A stretch of DNA of 61,440 nucleotides from positions 1 through 61,440 of the forward strand of contig JABXKT010000004.1 in assembly GCA_013619155.1 (NCBI GenBank), given 5' to 3'. Of this stretch, positions 34,933 through 43,914 are shown piece after piece. Both the position numbers and the translations under genes were made by a program. Source of the DNA: Desulfobacteraceae bacterium. GTDB taxonomy: Bacteria; Desulfobacterota; Desulfobacteria; Desulfobacterales; Desulfolunaceae. The first letter of the stretch is position 1. Each line of letters begins with the position of its first letter. The notes under the pieces were generated by a model. It saw only the letters and a list, made by a program, of their open reading frames with translations, was not told the origin of the DNA and ran no database searches.

Positions 34933-35794
34933 TGACCAGCCCACGTCCGGCAAAAAAAAATACCCCATGGCCCATGCGCTCAAACAGGCTCTGACCAGCG
35001 GTGATGAGAACCGTTTCTTAACCATTGCTGTGTTCATCTCACTTGTAGGGCATGCCCTGATGTTCATCATCTCTCATCTCCTCACCACCAGTGGCCACAC
35101 CCTCCATGAAACGCCACGCTCCATCGATGTGGACCTGGTGCAGATAGAGATGCCCCAGACCCCACCGGTAAAAAAACCGGCACCGCCCAAAAAGCCGTCA
35201 CTCCCCCGTGTAGCGCCTCCGGCAAAGCAGGCGAATCATAAAAAAAGTACCAAGAGAGTCCAGCAACCTGCGCCCAAACGGATCACCGGAAAAAAGGCCA
35301 CAAAAAGCCACCAGAAGGTGGTCACACCCGATACACTGGTGAAGAGTGCGCTCCAAAAAATAGCCCAGGAGACGACTCGGCCCGAGCCCCTCGCCGATCG
35401 AATCAGCCGCCTCAAACAAGAGGTGGCCAATCAAAAAAGGGAGGTCTCGGGTGGGACCCAAAAGGGTGCTGCACCCCATGCACCCACACCGGGAGAGATC
35501 TCCATCAAGGAGCGGTACTACCGAACCATCGAGGTGATCATCCGCAAAAACTGGGCCTTCCCCTCACAACTCGCCAGAAATAACGAACGCCTTAAGACCC
35601 AAGTCATGTTCACCGTCATGCCCAATGGGTCGGTACCAGAAGCCTGGGTCTCCCAACGATCCGGTACGGCCAATTTCGACCGTTCAGCCCTTAGAGCTGT
35701 CCACAAATCCACCCCCCTCCCCCCCTATCCGGCAGGGATAAACGAGAAGAAGATGCCCTTTGTGATCAACTTTGACATCAGCGATCTTTTGTAG
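34919..35794 (+). CDS. tolA: TolA-like energy-transducing protein with TonB C-terminal fold
   Basis: A ~291-residue protein anchored by one helix (FLTIAVFISLVGHALMF), with a Pro/Lys-rich periplasmic linker (KKPAPPKKPSLP) and a C-terminal TolA/TonB-type domain (WAFPSQLARNNERLKTQV, NFDRSALRAVHKSTPLPPYP). It would span the periplasm to link TolQR with TolB/Pal. The start is uncertain: TTG 34919 overlaps tolR by 14 bp, and the next ATG (34967) has no ribosome-binding site. tolB follows after 6 bp. Confidence 0.8.
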   Translation: MKPSNDQPTSGKKKYPMAHALKQALTSGDENRFLTIAVFISLVGHALMFIISHLLTTSGHTLHETPRSIDVDLVQIEMPQTPPVKKPAPPKKPSLPRVAPPAKQANHKKSTKRVQQPAPKRITGKKATKSHQKVVTPDTLVKSALQKIAQETTRPEPLADRISRLKQEVANQKREVSGGTQKGAAPHAPTPGEISIKERYYRTIEVIIRKNWAFPSQLARNNERLKTQVMFTVMPNGSVPEAWVSQRSGTANFDRSALRAVHKSTPLPPYPAGINEKKMPFVINFDISDLL

Positions 35795-35800
35795 GTAGCC

Positions 35801-37156
35801 ATGCACACACACCCCAAAGCGATTGTACGATCTCTTGTCCTCCTGGTTCTCTTTGTCTTCATCTTCTCCCCGGTGCAGGCCGAAGAGCGAATCCAGCTAA
35901 GGGTGACCAACCCCTTCGAGAATAAAACCCCCGTGGCCGTCCCCGCCTTTGCCATACGGGGCACATCCCCCACCGAAAAGGCCCTGGGCCAGAAGGCGAT
36001 CACCCTGCTTCAAGAGACCTTACGCTTTACCGGTTATTTCCGTATGGTCGATCCCGAGGCCTTCTTAGAAGAGCCCGCCAAGACGGGAATTAGCGAAAAA
36101 GAGATCCACTTCGACCGATGGCGCTCCACCGGTGCCGAGCTCCTCATCACCGGAAGCATGACCATCAGTGGCCAATCCATCATCGGAGATTTCTATCTCT
36201 ACGATATCTACCGCCAGAAGAGCCTTTTCGGTGTACGCTTCCGCGGTGCAGGGGACCCGTCCACAACCCTTCGGCCCCTCATCTTAAAACTCGCCGATAA
36301 AATTATGGTCACCTACTCCGGGAAACATGGCTATTTCAACAGTAAAATCGCCTTTGCCTCCACGGGAACCACCGGAATCAAGGAGATCTGGACCTGCACC
36401 TTTGATGGCGACGAGCCCACCCAGGTCACACGCAACGCAGCCATCACCCTCACCCCGTCCTGGTCCCCCGATGCGTCAAAAATCGCCTACACCTCCTATG
36501 CCAATGAAAAACCCGACATCTACATCCAAAAGGCCCGCCCCGGTGCCCGGCGTGAGCTTGTGACGGCACAGGGCACAACAAACATCACACCCACCTGGCT
36601 TCCGGATGGAAAAAACATGGCGGCATCGCTCACAATCAACGGAGATCAAGCCATTTATCTGTTGACCGAAAAGGGCAAAATACGTAAAAGATTAACAAGA
36701 AAGTGGAGTAAATGGGGGATTGATGTGTCACCGGTGTTCTCCCCGTCAGGAGACAGAATGGCCTTTGTTTCGAAGCGTTCTGGCACCCCCCAGATTTATG
36801 TCAAACATCTGAAAAGTGAACGTATTGAACGCCTCACCTTCGATGGGAGATACAATACGAGCCCCACCTGGTCACCCACCGGTGACCGGATCGCATATGC
36901 CGGCTTCCAAGAGGGACGCTTTGACATCTACGTCATGGATGCTCAAGGAGGCCGACCCATGCAGCTCACCCGAGACACCGGAGACAATGAAACCCCGTCT
37001 TGGTCGCCCGATGGCAGCCTGCTTGTGTTTTCATCCAACCGAAGAGGCACATCATCCATCTATATTATGAATGCCTACGGCACAGATCAGCGACAACTCA
37101 TGTCACTGCCCGGTGAACAGACCGCCCCTGTGTGGTCGCCCAATTTAACCCGATAA
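35801..37156 (+). CDS. tolB: TolB periplasmic beta-propeller protein
   Basis: A 451-residue secreted protein. Signal peptide SLVLLVLFVFIFSPVQA is followed by an N-terminal alpha/beta domain (AVPAFAIRG, RYFRMV-like TGYFRMVDP) and repeated propeller blades of the WSPDGSKIA type (SWSPDASKIAYTS, TWSPTGDRIAYAG). It contacts Pal and TolA. Codons from about 36655 to 36835 are AT-richer (TTA, AGA, ACA, AGT) than the rest of the gene. It starts 6 bp after the TolA-like gene; pal follows. Confidence 0.93.
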   Translation: MHTHPKAIVRSLVLLVLFVFIFSPVQAEERIQLRVTNPFENKTPVAVPAFAIRGTSPTEKALGQKAITLLQETLRFTGYFRMVDPEAFLEEPAKTGISEKEIHFDRWRSTGAELLITGSMTISGQSIIGDFYLYDIYRQKSLFGVRFRGAGDPSTTLRPLILKLADKIMVTYSGKHGYFNSKIAFASTGTTGIKEIWTCTFDGDEPTQVTRNAAITLTPSWSPDASKIAYTSYANEKPDIYIQKARPGARRELVTAQGTTNITPTWLPDGKNMAASLTINGDQAIYLLTEKGKIRKRLTRKWSKWGIDVSPVFSPSGDRMAFVSKRSGTPQIYVKHLKSERIERLTFDGRYNTSPTWSPTGDRIAYAGFQEGRFDIYVMDAQGGRPMQLTRDTGDNETPSWSPDGSLLVFSSNRRGTSSIYIMNAYGTDQRQLMSLPGEQTAPVWSPNLTR

Positions 37157-37179
37157 AACTTGTTTATTAAGGAGAAATG

Positions 37180-37749
37180 ATGGGAAAAATCTGGAGAGGA
37201 AGGTTGACGCTGGTTACCGTACTGCTCGCCATGCTCGTTGCCACATCGTGCGCCAAGAAGACAGTCGAGGTACCCCCCGCCCCTGTGACTGAAGCCGAAG
37301 AGATCATAGCCGAAGAGATCTCTATGGATACATCCGCCGCAGAAGAGGCGGCGGCCATCGCCGAAGAAGAGCTGATAATGAAGAAGGAGGAGACGGCCCG
37401 CGTCGAAGCCCGCATGGCCTTTGAGATGACCGATATCGACTTCGACTATGACAGCTCTGCCGTACAGAGCTCTGAGATTGCCAATCTGGAGATGAAAGCC
37501 GCATGGCTCAAAGCAAACCCGGAGGTGAGCATCACCATTGAGGGTCACTGCGACAATCGCGGAACCACCGATTACAACCTCGCCCTGGGCGACCGTCGGG
37601 CCGGACGTGTAAAAGCCTTTCTCGAAAGCTTAGGGATCGATGCAAACCGCATGGTCACCGTCAGCTATGGGGAAGAGCGTCCCCTGGATCCGGCCGCCAA
37701 CGAGGCCGCCTGGAACCGAAACCGGCGGGCCCACTTCGTGATCCGCTAG
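37180..37749 (+). CDS. pal: Peptidoglycan-associated lipoprotein Pal
   Basis: A ~189-residue lipoprotein. The signal ends in a VATSC lipobox (T and S before Cys), so lipidation is likely. The middle is Glu/Ala-rich and helical. The C-terminal OmpA-like domain (DIDFDYDSSAV, IEGHCDNRGTTDYNLALGDRR) binds peptidoglycan; the NRGTTDYN and RRA residues are conserved. Start 37180 fits the AAGGAGAA site better than 37177. It belongs to the tol-pal operon. Confidence 0.92.
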   Translation: MGKIWRGRLTLVTVLLAMLVATSCAKKTVEVPPAPVTEAEEIIAEEISMDTSAAEEAAAIAEEELIMKKEETARVEARMAFEMTDIDFDYDSSAVQSSEIANLEMKAAWLKANPEVSITIEGHCDNRGTTDYNLALGDRRAGRVKAFLESLGIDANRMVTVSYGEERPLDPAANEAAWNRNRRAHFVIR

Positions 37750-37779
37750 CCTTTACCGCGCATCATTAAAATCATGCAT

Positions 37780-37816
37780 GACCGAAGGGTGCCGTAAGGC
37801 ACCCTTCGGTCTTTTT
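37780..37816 (+). terminator. Terminator after pal
   Basis: Perfect 14-bp arms GACCGAAGGGTGCC/GGCACCCTTCGGTC with a GTAA tetraloop and five Ts. It separates the pal transcript from cpoB. Confidence 0.95.
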
Positions 37817-38009
37817 GTACATGCGATAAGAGATATTACACGCAATCAAGGGATTTAAAAGAGGGCCGTCTCCATTTCACGGGCTTTCACACGTAAAATT
37901 CTCGGAGGGGCGCCCTTTTTAAGGGGGTGGCCGACCTAAGACCATGGCCCCTTATGAATCGTTACCATTTTCCCACCTTAATTATCTTGAACACCAGGAG
38001 AAATCTGCC

Positions 38010-38801
38010 ATGAAGCTCAAGGCCGTCGCCTGCCTGCTGGTGGGCCTGTCCATCTCCGGCTGTGCCCTCCAAAAAGATTATGTGGCCCTTCAAGGTCGAC
38101 TCACCACCCTCGAAGAGGGGCTGAACAAAAACCGCTCTCTCTCTGAAGGGGTCGAGGAGAAGATCACCAGTAAAAATATACGGGTCACAAACCGCATGGA
38201 GAGTCTCGATGAAGAGCTACGAACCATCCGTGGAAACATCGAAGAGGCCGTGCACACCAACAAGGAGCTGGCAACGGACAACAAAACGCTTGTCCAATCC
38301 TTAGAAGCCTTGGACAAACGCCTTAAGGCCCTCTCCAAAAAAGTCACCCGCCTTGAGTCCTTTATCGGCTATGAGCCATCGGACCCGTCCGCCCTTAAAA
38401 AAAAGAGCCCGGCCACCCAAGCACCCACCCCAGTCACGGCCCAGAATCTCTACAAAACGGCCAAAGCGGCCTTTGACGTGGGAGATATGGAATCGGCCCG
38501 AAGCGGATTTTCCACTGTGGTGGAAAAATTTCCCGCATCCAACAGCGCAGATAACGCCCAGTTCTGGATTGGAGAGATCTATTATCGGGAGAAATGGTAT
38601 CAAAAAGCGATTCTTGAGTACCAAAAAGTCATCGAAAACTATCCCAGCGGTAACAAGGTCCCGGCGGCTTACCTGAAACAGGGACTCGCCTTTGAAGCCT
38701 TAGGGGAGATAGAGAATGCCCACCTCATTTTAGGAGAACTCCTTCGAAAGCATCCCGAAGCCTCCGAGTCCACCATCGCTCGAAAAAAACTGGGGCAATA
38801 G
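38010..38801 (+). CDS. cpoB: Tol-Pal system coiled-coil/TPR lipoprotein CpoB (YbgF)
   Basis: A 263-residue lipoprotein (SISGC lipobox, residues ~14-18). After the Cys comes a long heptad-like coiled coil (LQGRLTTLEEGLNKN), then three TPR-type repeats (AKAAFDVGDMESARSGF, APSNSADNAQFWIGEIY-like, and YQKAILEYQKVIENYPSG). It coordinates outer-membrane constriction with peptidoglycan synthesis. The start at 38010 gives the lipoprotein signal and has AGGAG about 10 nt upstream. It may have its own promoter downstream of the pal terminator. Confidence 0.88.
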   Translation: MKLKAVACLLVGLSISGCALQKDYVALQGRLTTLEEGLNKNRSLSEGVEEKITSKNIRVTNRMESLDEELRTIRGNIEEAVHTNKELATDNKTLVQSLEALDKRLKALSKKVTRLESFIGYEPSDPSALKKKSPATQAPTPVTAQNLYKTAKAAFDVGDMESARSGFSTVVEKFPASNSADNAQFWIGEIYYREKWYQKAILEYQKVIENYPSGNKVPAAYLKQGLAFEALGEIENAHLILGELLRKHPEASESTIARKKLGQ

Positions 38802-38824
38802 GTGTGGCGATTCGCATATAAAAA

Positions 38825-39335
38825 ATAGGCCGCCCATGGTCAAAGTGACCAAAAAAAGAGCCTCCGGCGGCCAGGAGATAAATCCCCTGGACCCTATATT
38901 TGTAACGGGGACGGACCAAAGGTCCGTCCCCATTACAGTAAAAGTTTGTTTGGCAAGCCCGATCTTTTAAATCAGGCAAAAGGTTGGCTCCCGGCAGGCT
39001 ATAGGCCTCCGGCAGCAAGGTGAGCCACCTTGAAAGCGGGTAGCGTATGTAATTTGGTTTTATGCCTAAGTAAATTTATACAAGCTGCTTACCAATCGTT
39101 TCAAAAGATGGGCCCCGGGCAGGGCCTTCTATGGTCAAAGCGACCCCAAAAAGGGCCTCCGGCGGCCAGGAGATAAATCCCCTGGACCCCAGATTTGTGA
39201 TTGTGACGGACCTTTGGTCCGTCACAATCACTATAAAATCCTGTTTGGCAACCTTTTGTAAAAGGTTGGCCCCCGGCAGGGCCAACCGAGGCTAAACGTT
39301 CGCCGCATGGCCTCGCTTGATGAGGGGTGGCGAAA
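38825..39335 (+). repeat. Modular interspersed repeat cluster, copy 8
   Basis: Lead, A, B hairpin 38902-38936 (arms GTAACGGGGACGGACC/GGTCCGTCCCCATTAC, one mismatch), C, module E fragment (39003-39050), then again lead, A, perfect B hairpin 39197-39231 (GTGATTGTGACGGACC/GGTCCGTCACAATCAC), and C. It occupies most of the cpoB-ruvC gap. Confidence 0.85.
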
Positions 39336-39379
39336 CCACGTGAGGCAAAACTGCCCACAAAGATATATAGGTTTGAAAT

Positions 39380-39868
39380 ATGATCACTGTCATGGGGATC
39401 GACCCCGGCCTGGCCGAAACAGGCATCGGTGTGGTCAGCGGTAAATCCCTCTCCGTTTCCGACTACTCCTTCGGCCACATCCACACCTCAAAAGAGCTCT
39501 CCACCCCGGCCCGACTCCACCAGATCCACAGCCGAATTAGTGAGGCCATCGCCATAAAAAAACCCGATGCCCTCGTGGTGGAGGCGGTCTTCTCCCTGGA
39601 GCGCTACCCCAAATCGGGTATCCTCCTGGGCAAGGTGGTGGGAGTCATCCTCCTGGCCGGATACACCGCCGGTATCCCCACCATGGAGGTACCGGTACGG
39701 GAGGCAAAAAAGATCCTCTCCGGTAATGGCAATGCCAGCAAAGCCCAGTTGGAACGATCTGTACGCGATTTTTTAAAGCACCGGGAACCCATACGCCCCG
39801 ATCACGCCTCCGATGCCTTGGCCCTGGCCCTCATCGGACTCTTCCGTCACAAACAGCGTCACCCATAA
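39380..39868 (+). CDS. ruvC: Holliday junction resolvase RuvC
   Basis: A 162-residue endodeoxyribonuclease that resolves Holliday junctions. The catalytic acids sit in MGIDPGLAETG (Asp8), VVEAVFSLERYPKSG (Glu), and RPDHASDALALAL (two Asp). The size is typical. It heads ruvCAB with short spacers. Confidence 0.94.
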   Translation: MITVMGIDPGLAETGIGVVSGKSLSVSDYSFGHIHTSKELSTPARLHQIHSRISEAIAIKKPDALVVEAVFSLERYPKSGILLGKVVGVILLAGYTAGIPTMEVPVREAKKILSGNGNASKAQLERSVRDFLKHREPIRPDHASDALALALIGLFRHKQRHP

Positions 39869-39883
39869 AAAAGGCCCCCCACT

Positions 39884-40498
39884 ATGATCGGATACCTGCA
39901 AGGACGACTCCTGAAAAAAGAGGAGGAGAAACTCCTCCTTCTTGTCGGGGGCATCGGTTATGAAATTCTTCTCCCCGCCTCGGTGATGGCCTCCATCGCC
40001 TCATGCGAAACCGGCGAAGAACTCTCCTTTTCCATCTATTACCATCAGACCGAACGGCAACCGAAGCCCACCCTCATCGGATTTCACACCGAAGCGGAGA
40101 AGGATTTTTTTCAGCTCTTCATCTCCGTGGAGGATATCGGCCCCATGAAGGCGGTAAAGGCCATGGGGCTTCCCATCGAAGAGATTTCGGCAGCCATCGA
40201 GGGCAACGATTTAAAGAGCCTCATGAAACTTCCCGGCATCGGCAAACGCACCGCCCAGAAGATCATCGCCACCTTAGAGGGGAAGACGACCCGGTTCGCC
40301 TTAGACGACATCTCTCCGGCCGGCACACCACCCCTGCCCCAGGAGGCCTTCGCAGACCAGGTCATCGATGTCCTCACCCACCAGCTGGGCCACAAGAGCA
40401 GCGATGCAAAGGCCCTGGTCGCCGAGGCCATGGCACGCAACACAGCCATCGATAGCCCCGAAACCCTCCTCGATGAGGTGTACCGGAAGCCCGCCTAA
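39884..40498 (+). CDS. ruvA: Holliday junction DNA helicase subunit RuvA
   Basis: A 204-residue DNA-binding subunit. The N-terminal OB domain (MIGYLQGRLLKKEE) precedes two helix-hairpin-helix segments (including LMKLPGIGKRTAQKII) and a C-terminal helical domain (SDAKALVAEAMARN) that contacts RuvB. It follows ruvC after 15 bp. Confidence 0.94.
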   Translation: MIGYLQGRLLKKEEEKLLLLVGGIGYEILLPASVMASIASCETGEELSFSIYYHQTERQPKPTLIGFHTEAEKDFFQLFISVEDIGPMKAVKAMGLPIEEISAAIEGNDLKSLMKLPGIGKRTAQKIIATLEGKTTRFALDDISPAGTPPLPQEAFADQVIDVLTHQLGHKSSDAKALVAEAMARNTAIDSPETLLDEVYRKPA

Positions 40499-40679
40499 AC
40501 AGTGCCACCCCCCGCTCCCACTGAAGGGGTTGCATCCCCCCATACGAGCATGTATCATCTCGATGGCAGTCACATATCCCCAGGCCATGGTTCCGACATT
40601 CATCCACCGATGTTAAGCGGTTTCCATGGCCGGAAACACTCTTCACCCCCTTTTTTGGTTCGGGAGTTTTCGATATTCC

Positions 40680-41708
40680 ATGAGCGACGACCTCTTCTCC
40701 TTTTCATCAACCACCGCCCCTGAATCCTCTGACCACGAGGCCCCTCCCGAGGAGGAGGAGGAGAAACTCTTCTCCTTAAGGCCCCACTCCTTTGCCGACT
40801 ATGTCGGCCAGAAAGAGACCGTCGAGACCCTTCAGATCGCCATTGAAGCGGCGAAAAAACGAGACGAACCCATCGAACATGTGATCTTCCACGGCCCTCC
40901 GGGTCTTGGCAAGACCACCCTGGCCCATATCATCGCCACGGAGATGGGGGGAGAGCTCACCATCACCTCGGGGCCAGCCCTGGAGAAGGGGGGAGATCTG
41001 GTGGGTCTTCTCACCAACCTTCAAAAAGGGGACATCCTATTTATCGATGAGATTCATCGCATCCCCAAGGCGGTAGAGGAGTTTCTCTACCCGGCCATGG
41101 AAGATTTCTCCATCGATATCGTCTTTGACAAAGGGGTCCACGCACGGAGTCACCGATTTCGCCTCAACCGTTTCATCCTCATCGGTGCCACCACCCGCGT
41201 CGGGCTCCTCTCGGCCCCTTTACGGGACCGCTTCGGCATGTTCCGAACCTTGGATTTTTACGACACCCCCGATTTAAAGCGCATCGCCCGGCGTTCGGCA
41301 GCCCTTCTCAACACCCCCCTGACCCCTGAAGGAGCCCAGTCACTGGCCATGCGCTCTCGGGGCACCCCCCGGATCTTAAACCGTCTCATCAAAAGGGTCC
41401 GGGATTACGCCGAAGTACGCGCCGACGGAATCCTCACCGATGAGGTGGTGGAACGTGCCCTGGCCTTGGAAGGGGTGGACTGCCTTGGCCTCACCCGCCT
41501 GGACCAGGCCTTCTTAAAAACCATCATCGATTATTATCATGGTGGCCCCGTGGGTATCGATGCCATCGCCGCAACCCTCCAGGAGGAGACCGATACCCTG
41601 ATGGATGTGGTGGAGCCCTACCTCTTAAAGATTGGCTTCCTCATCCGCACCTCCTCGGGACGAAAGGTCTCCCAGGAGGCGTATCACCACCTGGGCTATC
41701 CCACCTGA
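40680..41708 (+). CDS. ruvB: Holliday junction DNA helicase ATPase RuvB
   Basis: A 342-residue AAA+ motor. Walker A is [16 protein letters not shown], Walker B is [23 protein letters not shown], and the C-terminal winged helix carries [15 protein letters not shown]. The acidic N-terminal tail ([10 protein letters not shown]) is lineage-specific. The start at 40680 (MSDDLF) is favoured over 40626. A ~180-bp spacer separates it from ruvA. Confidence 0.94.
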   Translation: MSDDLFSFSSTTAPESSDHEAPPEEEEEKLFSLRPHSFADYVGQKETVETLQIAIEAAKKRDEPIEHVIFHGPPGLGKTTLAHIIATEMGGELTITSGPALEKGGDLVGLLTNLQKGDILFIDEIHRIPKAVEEFLYPAMEDFSIDIVFDKGVHARSHRFRLNRFILIGATTRVGLLSAPLRDRFGMFRTLDFYDTPDLKRIARRSAALLNTPLTPEGAQSLAMRSRGTPRILNRLIKRVRDYAEVRADGILTDEVVERALALEGVDCLGLTRLDQAFLKTIIDYYHGGPVGIDAIAATLQEETDTLMDVVEPYLLKIGFLIRTSSGRKVSQEAYHHLGYPT

Positions 41709-41721
41709 AAAGCGGCCCCTT

Positions 41722-42333
41722 CTACTCCACAGCCTCAAAGGTCGCCACCACCCGTCCGAAATCATCCTTTCGCCCGTCAAAATGGGCGAAGGTCAGATCG
41801 CTAAAGGGGAGATCAAAGGCCTGACGAAGGGCTTCAAAGAGGGCCAGATAGTTAGAGGCGATGCGTCCGCAGCGCGAGAGTCCAAGAAAAAGGCAGACAT
41901 CTTCAATGGGGGCCCTCTCCCCTTCGATCTCCATAAAATCCCCAAAGGGAAGGGTATCGAGACAGATCTCACACCCCTTGAAGAGAAAAGTCTCCCGCCA
42001 CTTCTCATAGGTCTGGACGGCTTCAAAGCCTAAGGCCCGTAAGATGCGGTCCATGGTCTCAAAATCACTCACCTCCACCTCCAGCTCCCGATGAATCTTA
42101 AACCCCTCTATACCGGAATCGGGATGGGGGGACTTATGGGTGAGGCGGATTTTTTTATCTTTCCTCAGTCGGAGCAGACATCGTTCTTGCGTAATGGCGC
42201 CATCTGCATTATCATAGCGCACATTAGTTTCAAAAGAACGTCCGAGGTCTTCGGCCCCCGCCAGAAGCAAACGCTGCCTGATAGCGTCGGTATCCGTCAA
42301 CCGATACTTCACTTCCACCTCGATGTTTTTCAT
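41722..42333 (-). CDS. cyaB: CYTH-domain protein, class IV adenylate cyclase-like (CyaB)
   Basis: A 203-residue triphosphate-tunnel protein. The N-terminal EVEVKYRL is the ExExK signature, followed by basic strands ([15 protein letters not shown]) and acidic ones ([23 protein letters not shown]). Proteins of this group are either class IV adenylate cyclases or triphosphatases, and sequence alone cannot decide. It is convergent with ruvB. Confidence 0.8.
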   Translation of the reverse strand: MKNIEVEVKYRLTDTDAIRQRLLLAGAEDLGRSFETNVRYDNADGAITQERCLLRLRKDKKIRLTHKSPHPDSGIEGFKIHRELEVEVSDFETMDRILRALGFEAVQTYEKWRETFLFKGCEICLDTLPFGDFMEIEGERAPIEDVCLFLGLSRCGRIASNYLALFEALRQAFDLPFSDLTFAHFDGRKDDFGRVVATFEAVE

Positions 42334-42498
42334 GTTTTTAAAATCTCCTCTTTATTTTATCATCGTTTCTATGGTATCACGTCCCCGGCAAGCCTTTACC
42401 ACGTGTGCCCAAAAACTAAGAATCCACTTGACTATTCTGGTGAATTCAATTATTTAATTCCAGTTATTTGTAAGAAAACCGACCGGGAGTATACAACA

Positions 42499-42933
42499 TT
42501 GAAAAAATATACCTATAGCGCAAAGAAATCAGACAATCCACAGAAATGGTGCGTCGTCGATGCCAAGGATCAGGTGCTTGGCCGACTCGCTTCCGTTATC
42601 GCGGCACGTATTCGTGGTAAGCACAATCCCATGTACACCCCGCATGTTGACACCGGAGATTGGGTCATTATCATCAACGCTGATAAGATCAAGCTCACCG
42701 GCAACAAGCTCAAAAACAAGACATACTATCGTCACAGCGGGTATGTCGGTGGTATCACCGCTATCACAGCCGGCAAACTTCTTGAGAAGCGTCCCGAGGA
42801 TCTCCTCCGTTTCGCCATTAAGGGCATGCTGCCTAAAAATCGACTGGGTCGTGAACTGAACAAGAAGCTTTTCGTATACGCAGGGGAAGAGCATCCCCAT
42901 GCGTCCCAGAAGCCTGAGACCCTGGCAGTTTAA
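42499..42933 (+). CDS. rplM: 50S ribosomal protein L13
   Basis: A 144-residue protein. [17 protein letters not shown], the [21 protein letters not shown] region and [21 protein letters not shown] [13 protein letters not shown] are family signatures. The start is a TTG codon at 42499 with GGGAG about 9 nt upstream, giving the usual length; the ATG-initiated longer frame from 42091 is antisense to the CYTH gene. It forms an operon with rpsI. Confidence 0.95.
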   Translation: MKKYTYSAKKSDNPQKWCVVDAKDQVLGRLASVIAARIRGKHNPMYTPHVDTGDWVIIINADKIKLTGNKLKNKTYYRHSGYVGGITAITAGKLLEKRPEDLLRFAIKGMLPKNRLGRELNKKLFVYAGEEHPHASQKPETLAV

Positions 42934-42973
42934 AACCCACAACAGCGAAACCAGAAGAGATTAGAGGATATTC

Positions 42974-43369
42974 ATGGAAAAAGAAAACGTATTTTACGCC
43001 ACCGGCAAACGGAAAAACGGCATCGCTCGCACTTGGCTCACCCCAGGAAGCGGTACCATCACTGTGAATGATAAGCCTGTGGAAGAGGTGTTCCCCAACC
43101 CCACAGCACGCCTTCTCCTTGCATCCCCCCTAGCCCTGATCGAGGCCCTCGACGCCTACGACATCAAAGTAAAGGTTAAGGGCGGCGGTATCATGGGACA
43201 GGCTGGTGCCATCCGTCACGGCATCACCAAGGCTCTCCTCCTTGCCGACCCCGAACTTCGCGACACTCTGAAGCGCGCCGGTTTCATCACCCGCGACTCC
43301 AGAATCAAAGAGCGTAAGAAATACGGCCAGAAAGGCGCCCGAGCACGTTTCCAGTTCTCCAAGCGCTAA
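42974..43369 (+). CDS. rpsI: 30S ribosomal protein S9
   Basis: A 130-residue protein with [20 protein letters not shown] and the C-terminal [17 protein letters not shown] tail, which contacts P-site tRNA. AGAGGA lies upstream of ATG. It follows rplM as usual and ends at a strong terminator. Confidence 0.96.
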   Translation: MEKENVFYATGKRKNGIARTWLTPGSGTITVNDKPVEEVFPNPTARLLLASPLALIEALDAYDIKVKVKGGGIMGQAGAIRHGITKALLLADPELRDTLKRAGFITRDSRIKERKKYGQKGARARFQFSKR

Positions 43370-43392
43370 GCTTTCCGAACCGGCTTTATACG

Positions 43393-43430
43393 AAAAGAGG
43401 AGACAAAATTAATTGTCTCCTCTTTTTTTA
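43393..43430 (+). terminator. Terminator of rplM-rpsI
   Basis: Arms AAAAGAGGAGACAA/TTGTCTCCTCTTTT around AATTAA-type loop, followed by Ts. Confidence 0.93.
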
Positions 43431-43914
43431 TGCCCTTTTTTTATATACGTTCACGCCACCCCACCTGTGTAATCCTCTCTTTCCCCATATCTCCTCGACG
43501 CATTCTATAAAAGAATCTGATCACCTCTTATTCTCAGCCCCCACCACAATAGCGCGCCTGCATCCTTTCTTGAGATAACCGTCTCTGTTTACTTAAAAAG
43601 ACCCGTAAACCCAAGAAAATCACCGTGGAACCCCGTTTTGAGAATACTCAAGAGGCAAAAGTGCATTCGTGAGCGTGGGTTCCAAGGGCAGAACCCATGG
43701 CCGCCTCACGCCCCCTTTGACCAGGGAAGGCATCACTTTTTATCTGTTTTATTTTTGTCCTGGCCCTCACTAAGGTGGATACGTTTTACGTGTCCAGTGA
43801 ACTCGCTTACTACACGTGTGACTGAAAAAAAAGGGGCCGCCACCTAGAAAAGATCGGCATCACCATGGGGCAAGGGCCAAAGACCGCCCCCCTTTTTTTC
43901 ACCCAGGATCTTTT
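43431..43914. other. Gene-free stretch with hairpins and a repeat-end fragment
   Basis: Small hairpins (GTTTAC/GTAAAC; GGGTTC/GAACCC) were seen. The stretch GGCATCACTTTTTATCTG with TTTTATTTTTG (43726-43766) matches the terminal segment of repeat clusters 3 and 7. No gene was recognised. Confidence 0.5.
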
